NCBI GenBank assembly: GCA_028683655.1 | Contig: JAQUHK010000009.1 | Span: 1 to 32,164, forward strand | Length of the DNA: 32,164 nucleotides | Direction: 5' to 3' | Source: Alphaproteobacteria bacterium | Lineage (GTDB): Bacteria; Pseudomonadota; Alphaproteobacteria; UBA9219 | Shown: positions 15,340 through 22,629 of the stretch, piece by piece | How the letters are laid out: each line of letters starts with the position of its first letter | Position numbering within the stretch: position 1 is the first letter of the stretch | Program-made: the position numbers and the translations under genes | The notes under the pieces: model-generated | What the model was told of the DNA's origin: nothing | Database searches by the model: none | The model's input: only the letters and a program-made list of their open reading frames with translations

Positions 15340-16673
15340 ACCTCCACTTTGTCAAAAAAGCCGCCGCGCTCTTGACCCTTCTTTTGCCTTTGGCCTTCAG
15401 TTCTCCTGCACAGGCAGAGGTCCGCATCGACATCACGCGTGGCGTGGTTGAACCTATTCCCATCGCCATCCCTGCCTTCTATGGCGCGGGCGGCAACGAA
15501 GCCCAATTCGGGCGCGACATTGCCAAAGTCGTCACCGCCGATCTTGTCCGCTCGGGCCTTTTCTCGGCGGTTGATCCGAAATCTTTTATTCAGGACCGCG
15601 ATTCGCTTCTCGTCGCCCCGCGCTTTGCGGATTGGCGCGTTTTGAATGCCCAATCGCTGGTCGTGGGCCGCATCGAAGCGCAAGCCGATGGTCGCTTAAA
15701 GGTCGAGTTCCGTCTGTGGGACGTTTTCGGCGAACAACAGATGACTGGTCTTGCCTATTTCACCATTCCGAACAACTGGCGGCGCGTTGCCCACATTGTC
15801 GCGGACGCAATCTATAAGCGCATCACGGGCGAGGAAGGGTATTTCGATACGCGCATCGTCTATGTCGCCGAAAGCGGCCCTGGCACCGCACGTGTCAAGC
15901 GTCTGGCCATCATGGATCAGGACGGTGAAAACCATCGCATCCTCAGCGACGGACGCGCCCTTGTCCTCACCCCACGTTTCTCGCCAACGCTGCAAGAGAT
16001 CACCTATATGGCCTATTACAACAACAGGCCGCGTGTGTACTTGTTCAACATCGACACGGGGCGTCAGGAAGTCTTGGGCGATTTCGAGAACATGACCTTC
16101 GCCCCGCGCTTTGCGCCGGACGGCAACAAGGTGATCTTCAGCCTCTCCAAGGGCGGCAACTCGGACATCTATACGATGGACGTCCGCACCCGCAAGGTGG
16201 CCCAGATCACCAACAGCCCCTCGATCAACACGGCCCCCAGCTTCTCGCCGGATGGCAAACAGATCACGTTTGAATCGGATCGTGGCGGCTCGCAACAAGT
16301 CTATACGATGTCCGCCAACGGCAGCGACGTCAAGCGCATCAGCTTCGGCGACGGACGTTACGCCACGCCGGTCTGGTCCCCGCGCGGCGATCTGATCGCC
16401 TTCACCAAACAACAGGGAGGCCGCTTCTATATCGGTGTCATGCGCCCCGACGGAACGGGCGAACGCTTACTGACCGAGGCCTACCATGTTGAAGGACCGA
16501 CATGGGCCCCCAATGGCCGCGTCTTGATGTACTTCAAGGATATCCCTTCGGGACCGGGAGGACGCGTCAAGCAAGCCCACCTCTACAGCATCGACCTGAC
16601 CGGTTTTAACGAACGGGAAGTCCAGACCCCAATGGACGCCTCTGACCCTGCCTGGTCGCCGCTGATTCCCTGA
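15336..16673 (+). CDS. tolB: Tol-Pal system beta-propeller protein TolB
   Basis: Periplasmic partner of Pal and TolA. 445 residues. Signal peptide [20 protein letters not shown].. ending SSPAQA before EVRIDITRG. The N-terminal anticodon-like domain is followed by a six-bladed propeller, with repeats such as [38 protein letters not shown] and [15 protein letters not shown]. Full length for the family. Last gene before the terminator at 16697. Confidence 0.97.
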   Translation: MNLHFVKKAAALLTLLLPLAFSSPAQAEVRIDITRGVVEPIPIAIPAFYGAGGNEAQFGRDIAKVVTADLVRSGLFSAVDPKSFIQDRDSLLVAPRFADWRVLNAQSLVVGRIEAQADGRLKVEFRLWDVFGEQQMTGLAYFTIPNNWRRVAHIVADAIYKRITGEEGYFDTRIVYVAESGPGTARVKRLAIMDQDGENHRILSDGRALVLTPRFSPTLQEITYMAYYNNRPRVYLFNIDTGRQEVLGDFENMTFAPRFAPDGNKVIFSLSKGGNSDIYTMDVRTRKVAQITNSPSINTAPSFSPDGKQITFESDRGGSQQVYTMSANGSDVKRISFGDGRYATPVWSPRGDLIAFTKQQGGRFYIGVMRPDGTGERLLTEAYHVEGPTWAPNGRVLMYFKDIPSGPGGRVKQAHLYSIDLTGFNEREVQTPMDASDPAWSPLIP

Positions 16674-16696
16674 TCTCCGGCACTTGTCCTGTGACC

Positions 16697-16735
16697 AAAA
16701 GGGCCATCGTATGTTTGTGCGGTGGCCCTTTTTCT
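16697..16735 (+). terminator. Rho-independent terminator after tolB
   Basis: AAAAGGGCCA (16697-16706) pairs with TGGCCCTTTTT (16723-16733) around a 16-base loop, with a T tract. It separates pal from the ruv-tol transcript. Confidence 0.85.
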
Positions 16736-17084
16736 TACGCTTCAAAGCAAAATTGGGGCGCAATTGTGGTAAGCCCCTTCATTTTTGCCACAATTAGCGG
16801 AAAAGGATACAGTTCTGTTGCTTACAGGACACGGCCCGCAACTACGACACTTTATGAAGAAGGAATGAAAGGACTCCTCTTGATTCAAAAAAGGGCTGGG
16901 GTTACTTTTAGGACCGAAGACGTCGCAGGACCAAAAAGATAAGCTCTTTGGCGTGAGGCGGATTCACTGTTGCAACCAATGGCGGTTGTGACACAGCAAA
17001 ACAAATCTCAATCATCTCGGCCACGGTTGAAAACGTAAGTTCGCTTTCAGCCAGTTCCGCCAGAGGTTCACGGAGGGGGAAGAA
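16736..17084 (+). promoter_or_regulatory. pal leader region with inverted repeat and candidate promoter
   Basis: About 350 bases without a convincing gene. AATTGTGG (16762-16769) and CCACAATT (16788-16795) form an 8-bp inverted repeat. A weak promoter candidate is TTGATT (16880-16885), 17 bases, TACTTT (16903-16908), giving a leader of about 170 bases. GGAGGGGGAAG immediately before the pal ATG is a strong ribosome site. Confidence 0.4.
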
Positions 17085-17573
17085 ATGTTCAAGAAGTTTA
17101 TGTGTCTGATGGCGGCACTTGTTATGGTTTCGGCTTGCGATACGACCGGCACAGATGACGGTTCCGCAGGAGCGAATGGTTCGGGTGCTGGTGGCAAGAT
17201 GGGCGTTGCCCGTCCTGGCACACAAGAAGACTTGGTTGTCAATGTTGGCGACCGCGTTTTCTTCGGTTTCGACAAGTCCGACCTGTCGGGCGAAGCCGTT
17301 GCTACGCTTGATCGCCAGTCCGCTTGGATGAAGAAGTATCCTTCGGTCAAGGTCACGCTGGAAGGTCATTGCGACGAACGTGGCACACGCGAATACAACT
17401 TGGCTCTTGGCGAACGTCGCGCTGCGGCTGCTAAGAACTACCTGGTTGCTTCGGGTGTCACCGCCGACCGCGTCCGCACGGTCAGCTATGGCAAAGAACG
17501 TCCTGCCGTTTTGGGCAGCAACGAAGCCGCCTGGGCCCAGAACCGCCGCGCTGTCTCTGTAATCGCAGAGTAA
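17085..17573 (+). CDS. pal: Peptidoglycan-associated lipoprotein Pal
   Basis: Outer-membrane lipoprotein that binds peptidoglycan and TolB. 162 residues. Lipoprotein signal MFKKFMCLMAALVMVSAC with lipobox VSAC and Cys18. A Gly-rich linker and the OmpA-like domain follow: FFGFDKSDLS, then LEGHCDERGTREYNLALGERRA with the peptidoglycan-binding Asp, and a terminal ..QNRRAVSV. Length and layout are standard. It has its own leader and terminator. cpoB, often next in such clusters, is absent. Confidence 0.97.
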   Translation: MFKKFMCLMAALVMVSACDTTGTDDGSAGANGSGAGGKMGVARPGTQEDLVVNVGDRVFFGFDKSDLSGEAVATLDRQSAWMKKYPSVKVTLEGHCDERGTREYNLALGERRAAAAKNYLVASGVTADRVRTVSYGKERPAVLGSNEAAWAQNRRAVSVIAE

Positions 17574-17584
17574 GCCAAGGTCCT

Positions 17585-17648
17585 TTGGCTTTCAAAAGCC
17601 AAGCCTAAGTAAAAAGGCCGTAACCCAAAAGGTTACGGCCTTTTTTTA
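17585..17648 (+). terminator. Stem-loop plus strong terminator after pal
   Basis: A first stem-loop (TTGGCTTT / AAAGCCAA, about 17585-17602) is followed by GGCCGTAACC (17616-17625) with GGTTACGGCC (17631-17640), a 10-bp perfect stem with a T7 tract. Confidence 0.92.
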
Positions 17649-17731
17649 ATAGTTTCACGGCGTGCCTTCGTCGTCATAAAAATGTATAATGAGGCACATA
17701 GCGCATCACCGCCATTTTAATCAGGTTCTTT

Positions 17732-18493
17732 ATGCTTCCCGATAATTTGATTTTAAGATTGGAAAGTCTAGAGCAAGCAAAAACCCTTGCCCAAGTTTTT
17801 GGTCAGGTGGTTGGGGCTGTTGTGCAAAACGATGACCGCCCCGTGACAATCTCGGTTTATGCAGGCCCCGACACAGGTAAAACCACTTTTATCAGATACT
17901 CTTTTCCCTTCATCCCCCTTGATCCAGATTACCGTGGGTGGGCCTATCGTCTTGGACAAATCGACATTGGTGGACAGCTTCACAGACATTTCGACTGTGC
18001 CCCGCCCTGTGATCAAAGCTTCGGGTGGAAAAGCGACGAGCCGCGCCCCGCTGGTAAAGCCGGATTGGAGATTTATGAACATGCCCACAAGGAAATGCTG
18101 GTCAACAGCGATATTGTCGTCGTCCTTGCTCAGCCAAACGGCATCGCCTTAGACTATCTACACAGAATACAGGGGCTGGTCAAAAAACACTGCACGAGAC
18201 CTTATGTACATGTTTATGCACCTGATTCTCTCCCCCTCTACCTTCAGCTTTTTAGAAAAGCGAGAGGCTTGTGCCAAAGCAATAAAGAGGCGCAAAACGT
18301 CGGCAAGAAGGTCTTGCCCTTTCTCAAAAAAACAGCCTTTGTGACAGAAAAAGAGCTCCTCAAGACAAAGTCGCCCAAAGAGAGCAACTTGCGCCTGCTA
18401 AGTGTCTTCCCCCTGTCCGAAGACCATCGAGTCAACCAAGCGGTTCAACGATTCAACGAAATAGCACGAAGCCACGCTTCGCTGGCCTCGTAG
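17732..18493 (+). CDS. P-loop protein, distantly TsaE-like
   Basis: 253 residues. Walker A AGPDTGKT at 44-51 lies in VTISVYAGPDTGKTTFIRYSF, which together with the helix before it (LESLEQAKTLAQVFGQVV) recalls the TsaE family involved in tRNA t6A synthesis. GLEIYEHAHKEMLVNSDIVVVLAQP may be the Walker-B/substrate region. TsaE is usually about 150 residues, and its HxDxYRL motif is not clear here. The extra ~100 C-terminal residues are basic and helical. I therefore call it an unassigned P-loop protein, possibly a diverged paralogue. It is less GC-rich than its neighbours and stands alone after the pal terminator. Confidence 0.5.
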   Translation: MLPDNLILRLESLEQAKTLAQVFGQVVGAVVQNDDRPVTISVYAGPDTGKTTFIRYSFPFIPLDPDYRGWAYRLGQIDIGGQLHRHFDCAPPCDQSFGWKSDEPRPAGKAGLEIYEHAHKEMLVNSDIVVVLAQPNGIALDYLHRIQGLVKKHCTRPYVHVYAPDSLPLYLQLFRKARGLCQSNKEAQNVGKKVLPFLKKTAFVTEKELLKTKSPKESNLRLLSVFPLSEDHRVNQAVQRFNEIARSHASLAS

Positions 18494-18724
18494 AGGCCGT
18501 TTTAAGCGTCGTACAGCAATTTTTACATTGGTCACGAGTGGGTGTCAAAGAGGGTGCCCTTGCTTCATGCGCCCCAAACCCATCCAAGGCTCAGGACACG
18601 CCATTCGCGAATACGATTCTCACCCTTTTCACTTGCGGGACAGTTTACCCGCCCGCAACCACCTCAAAACACGCCCTTGTGGTTAATTGGGGCTCCCCCC
18701 AAAAAAGAAGGCGCGGCAAAGCGG

Positions 18725-19921
18725 CTAATGCTTGGCGGCCATGGCAAGGCAGGTGTGGCGCGAGATGACGATTTCTTCGTTGGTGGGAATGACCCAGACT
18801 TCGAACTTGCTGTCAGGGTTAGAGATTTTAACCTCCTGCCCATGCGGCGCAGTCCTGTTCTTTTCGGGGTCATAGCTGATGCCAAACCAACGGAGCGAAT
18901 CGAGAATCTGCTCGCGAATTGACACCGCATTCTCGCCCATACCGCCCGTAAAGACCAGGGCATCAAGGCCGCCCAAAAGGCTGATCAAACCGCCAGCCTC
19001 GCGCGTAATGCGCAAACAGAACAAATCAATGGCTTCCCGCGCGTGAGGCGAATCGCTCTTGAGCAGAACGCCCATATCGTTGCTGATCCCCGACACGCCG
19101 CGCAGACCGGAATCGTGATAAAGCATACGCTCAATCGCCTTTTCATCCAGCTTGGCTTCGCGAAGAAAATACAGCACAACGCCGGGATCAAGCGAGCCCG
19201 AACGCGTGCCCATGATCAGGCCGTCAAGCACCGAAAAACCCATTGTGGTGGAATAGCTCTTGCCGCCTTCCATCCCGCACATGGACGCCCCGTTCCCCAA
19301 ATGCATAACCAGCGTCTTGCCAGCATAGGCTCTGGGGGACAATTCTTTTACACGATCGGCGATATATTCGTAAGACAACCCGTGGAACCCGTACCGACGG
19401 ACGCCCTTTTCATGCCAGATGCGCGGCAACGCAAAGCGGGTCTGGATCGCAGGCATCGTCGTATGGAACGAAGTGTCAAAGCAAGCCACTTGCGGCACAT
19501 TCGGTCTGATCTGCTGCAAAAACTCGATGATATCGAGGTTGAACGGCTGGTGAAGCGGGGCCAGCGGAATCAGCGTCTTGAGATAGGCAAGAATGTAAGG
19601 CCGCACAATGGACGGCTTGCCCAGATCGCCACCATGAACGACGCGATGGCCAACCGCCACAATCGTCAACTCAGGCAAAATAGATTCAAGCCAATCGAAT
19701 AAAAGCCGCGCCCCTTCTGAAGGCGATTTGCAATTATCATCATTGATGTCGGGAAGCGTGTGACCATCGAAACCGGAACCCTTGGCCGCGAAAACGGCCT
19801 TGGTTCCGATACCGGTAATCGACCCTCGCCCGATACATTCCTGCTCGGGACCAACAAACAATGCGAATTTCAGGCTCGACGAGCCAGCATTCATCACGAG
19901 AACGGCGGCGTTTTTATCCAT
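18725..19921 (-). CDS. ackA: Acetate/propionate kinase family protein
   Basis: Transfers phosphate between ATP and acetate (or a related short acid), linking acyl-phosphate to ATP formation. 398 residues, normal for the family. Signatures: VLVMNAGSSSLKF at 7-19, VGHRVVHGG, ACFDTSFHTTMP, YGFHGLSYEYI, LVMHLGNGASMC and the C-terminal FTGGMGENA. It starts three bases after the stop of the MaoC-PTA gene, so the two are cotranscribed and probably form one pathway from acyl-CoA to acid plus ATP, or the reverse. Confidence 0.96.
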   Translation of the reverse strand: MDKNAAVLVMNAGSSSLKFALFVGPEQECIGRGSITGIGTKAVFAAKGSGFDGHTLPDINDDNCKSPSEGARLLFDWLESILPELTIVAVGHRVVHGGDLGKPSIVRPYILAYLKTLIPLAPLHQPFNLDIIEFLQQIRPNVPQVACFDTSFHTTMPAIQTRFALPRIWHEKGVRRYGFHGLSYEYIADRVKELSPRAYAGKTLVMHLGNGASMCGMEGGKSYSTTMGFSVLDGLIMGTRSGSLDPGVVLYFLREAKLDEKAIERMLYHDSGLRGVSGISNDMGVLLKSDSPHAREAIDLFCLRITREAGGLISLLGGLDALVFTGGMGENAVSIREQILDSLRWFGISYDPEKNRTAPHGQEVKISNPDSKFEVWVIPTNEEIVISRHTCLAMAAKH

Positions 19922-19924
19922 ACC

Positions 19925-21325
19925 TTACTCTCCAAGACGGCTTTTCTGTTCGACATTCATCAAAACGGCCAAAGCCGCAGAAGCAAGACGCGCATGCGGC
20001 GGATCCGCACGGCTGGTCAGCATGACGGGAACCTTGGCTCCGATAATCAAACCGGCAGCCTCAGCCGCTCCCAGATAAGCCAATTGCTTGGCCAGCATGT
20101 TACCCGCCTCGATATTCGGGACGATCAAAACGTCCGCCTGTCCAGCAACCGGCGAATCGATCCCCTTGATCCGCGCAGCTTCCTTGCTGATCGCATTGTC
20201 AAACGCCAACGGACCATCCAGCGTTGCGCCCGTAATCTGGCCACGCTGCGCCATCTTGCACAAAGCGGCCGCATCAAGCGTCGCAGGCATATTGAGATTG
20301 ACCGTTTCCGCCGCCGCCAAAATGGCAACCTTCGGATCGGCGAGACCCAAGGCATGCGCCATATGAATCGTGTTTTGCGTGATGTACTTCTTTGTCTCCA
20401 AATCGGGCGCAATGTTGATGGCCGCATCGGAGATCAAAAGCGGGAACTTATAGGTCGGAACGTCCATCACGAAAACATGGCTCATGCGACTTTCTGTGCG
20501 CAGACCCTTTTCACGATGCACGACAGCGGACATAAGCTCATCCGTGTGAAGGCTGCCCTTCATCAGGGCACCGACTTTGCCGTCACGTGCCAGGGCAACC
20601 GCTTCAATAGCGGCAGCATGACTATGCTCGACATTGATGATCTCGATCCCGTCAAGCGAGATGCTCGCCGCTTCGGCCGCCGCGCGAATCTTCGCTTCGG
20701 GCCCGATAAGGATTGGCGTGATAAGACCCGCCTGACGCGCTTCGCTCATCCCCTCAAGCGACGTGGCGTCGCACGGATGCACAACAGCCGTGCGCAAAGG
20801 CTCATAGCTCTTGGCCTTTTCGATCAGTGTGCTCATCCGGTCGTGGTGGAGCAAGCTGACTTCCGGCAAGCTGTTAATCGCGTGGCGGATCTTTTCAGTT
20901 GGTGCAAGAACCGTGGCAATGCCGATCACCACTTCCTTGTTGTCCTGATTGACACCAATGCAGTTGAGCGTCAGGAACTTCTTTTCCATATCCTTGGAAA
21001 CAACGGTCACGGTCACTTCGATCGTGTCGTCGGGACGAACGGGCTTGAGGAACTTGAGCCCTTGCTCAAGATAAATCGTCCCCGGCCCCGGAAGCTTGGT
21101 TCCCAGCACTGCCGAGAACATCGCGGCACTGAGCATGCCGTGCGCGATCACGCCATGAAAGCGGCTTTTAAAAGAGTAATCATCATCAAGATGGGCCGGA
21201 TTGACATCACCAGAGACAATGGCGAACAACTCGATATCGCGGCGGGTCAGTTTACGTGTGATCTTGGCGTAATCGCCAACATTGATTTCGTCGAACGTTT
21301 TGTTTTCGAGGATAGATTCAGACAT
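19925..21325 (-). CDS. Bifunctional enoyl-CoA hydratase (MaoC-like) / phosphate acetyl- or butyryltransferase
   Basis: 466 residues from ATG 21325, which has GGAAG seven bases upstream. An in-frame ATG at 21367 would add 14 residues of no family likeness. Residues 1-140 are a MaoC/R-hydratase domain with the catalytic pattern VSGDVNPAHLDDD (D40, H45) and FHGVIAHGML. Residues ~150-460 are a PTA/PTB domain (GALMKGSLHTDELM, HVFVMDVPTY, DGPLAFDNAIS, GQADVLIVPNIEAGNMLAKQL). Such fusions beside acetate kinase are known in alphaproteobacteria. The substrate may be acetyl-, propionyl- or butyryl-CoA. The hydratase could feed beta-hydroxyacyl-CoA metabolism. Confidence 0.92.
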   Translation of the reverse strand: MSESILENKTFDEINVGDYAKITRKLTRRDIELFAIVSGDVNPAHLDDDYSFKSRFHGVIAHGMLSAAMFSAVLGTKLPGPGTIYLEQGLKFLKPVRPDDTIEVTVTVVSKDMEKKFLTLNCIGVNQDNKEVVIGIATVLAPTEKIRHAINSLPEVSLLHHDRMSTLIEKAKSYEPLRTAVVHPCDATSLEGMSEARQAGLITPILIGPEAKIRAAAEAASISLDGIEIINVEHSHAAAIEAVALARDGKVGALMKGSLHTDELMSAVVHREKGLRTESRMSHVFVMDVPTYKFPLLISDAAINIAPDLETKKYITQNTIHMAHALGLADPKVAILAAAETVNLNMPATLDAAALCKMAQRGQITGATLDGPLAFDNAISKEAARIKGIDSPVAGQADVLIVPNIEAGNMLAKQLAYLGAAEAAGLIIGAKVPVMLTSRADPPHARLASAALAVLMNVEQKSRLGE

Positions 21326-21477
21326 TGGGTGCTTCCATCGTAAAGGACCAGAAAAGACCTTTTGCACCTCCCCAAGGCGGGAAAAATAGAGGGAGGATCA
21401 AAGCAAAAGACTGTCTTCTTTTACATTAACCATAACGATTTGTCAGCCTGTAATTTTACTGCATACGGGGAAGCGGT

Positions 21478-22515
21478 TTATTTCGTATGCGATTTTACAA
21501 GCTGTTGATAAAGCCCCATGATCTTGGCCGTGACGGCTTTGCGCGTGAAACTGCGGCTATAGGTTTCAAACCCGCTGGAGATCATTTGACGCCGCAAATC
21601 TTCGTCGTGCAGGGCTTTTTGCAAAGCCGTCGCCAAAGCCGCAACATCGTCAATCGGCACCAAAAGCCCGTTCTGGCCATCGGTCACATGCGCGGCAGGC
21701 CCAGCGCTTTGCGCGGCAACAAGCGGCGTCCCCGCCGCCCAGGCTTCGAGAATCACGGTGCCGAACGGCTCATAGCGCGACGGCAACGCGCAAACCGTTG
21801 CCGCGCGCAAAAGCGCGCCACGATCCGTGCGCCAGCCCAAGAAACGGACGCGCTTTTCAAGGCCCAGCTTACGCGTCAGTTTCTTAAGTTTCCCGCGCAG
21901 TGGTCCCTCGCCAGCCAGCCAGACAATGGCATCCGGCACCTTCTTGACGGCCTTAAGCAGCGTATCAAGGCCCTTTTTCTGATGAAGCCGCGAGAGGGCA
22001 AGAATAACCGGCGCATCTTCCGGCGTATCCAGTTCGCTGCGTGAGGCGGCTTTTTCGTCCCGCACATCGGGAAAAGTGGGCACATAGAAAGCATGGTCGG
22101 CGGGCACACCCTTGGCAACCTGATGCGCGACAATCCCCTCGGTTACACCGACAAAATGGCTGCATCTTTTGAAATTATGGGGATCGTAATAGCCGCCAAA
22201 CCAACCGATCACCGGGCCGTTTGACCAGACCGGCATTAAGCTGGCCGCGCGACGCATCCAGCAATGGATAATGTCTGGCTTTTCCTTTTCGATCAGCTTT
22301 TTGAGTTTCCATTTCTGATAGGGCCTGAGCGGCATGCGCAGCACATCGCAGGCAAGGCGGACACCGGCCTTCTCCAGTTCAGGCGTGCGCGGCGCATCGG
22401 CGGCGACAACCGCACACTGATCGACACCCTCTGCCTGAAGGCTGAGCATCACATCGACGGCATAGGTTTCCGCGCCGCCAAGCCCGCGTCCGGCCATGAT
22501 ATGAAGAACCCGCAT
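21478..22515 (-). CDS. Family 4 (GT-B) glycosyltransferase
   Basis: 345 residues. Retaining sugar transferase for lipopolysaccharide, glycan or glycolipid. N-terminus MRVLHIMAGRGLGGAETYAVDVM is the usual GT4 start (GGAE loop). C-terminal nucleotide-sugar domain: VILALSRLHQKKGLDTLLKAV, VRFLGWRTDR and the E-x7-E motif in SRYEPFGTVILEAW. ATG 22515 has GAGGGG just upstream. The in-frame TTG 22533 is unlikely. It is flanked by the terminator at 22538 on the upstream side, so it has its own promoter in or near that gap. No other sugar genes are adjacent. Confidence 0.92.
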   Translation of the reverse strand: MRVLHIMAGRGLGGAETYAVDVMLSLQAEGVDQCAVVAADAPRTPELEKAGVRLACDVLRMPLRPYQKWKLKKLIEKEKPDIIHCWMRRAASLMPVWSNGPVIGWFGGYYDPHNFKRCSHFVGVTEGIVAHQVAKGVPADHAFYVPTFPDVRDEKAASRSELDTPEDAPVILALSRLHQKKGLDTLLKAVKKVPDAIVWLAGEGPLRGKLKKLTRKLGLEKRVRFLGWRTDRGALLRAATVCALPSRYEPFGTVILEAWAAGTPLVAAQSAGPAAHVTDGQNGLLVPIDDVAALATALQKALHDEDLRRQMISSGFETYSRSFTRKAVTAKIMGLYQQLVKSHTK

Positions 22516-22537
22516 GATCCCCTCGCTTCTCAACCCA

Positions 22538-22576
22538 ACAAAAAAGACGGAAAGCTGTGCCTTCCGTCTTTCTTTT
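22538..22576 (-). terminator. Terminator after dotL
   Basis: AAGACGGAA (22544-22552) pairs with TTCCGTCTT (22562-22570), loop of nine. Read on the minus strand, it is followed by a T tract (22541-22545 and beyond). Confidence 0.8.
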
Positions 22577-22629
22577 TACATGGGGTTTTCCGATTCGTCG
22601 CCCTTTTTCGGGAAACAAGCCCTTCCCGG

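Noticed and set aside
16691-16942. Open frame of 83 codons before pal
   Set aside because: It begins inside the tolB terminator and has no coding character; this is the pal leader.
18538-18922. Open frames between the P-loop gene and ackA
   Set aside because: They run antisense into ackA with no recognisable domain. I see nothing else firm in 18494-18724 apart from a small GCGGG/CCCGC inverted repeat.
19760-21343. Long 527-codon plus-strand frame
   Set aside because: Antisense shadow of ackA and the MaoC-PTA gene, both of which carry full family motifs.
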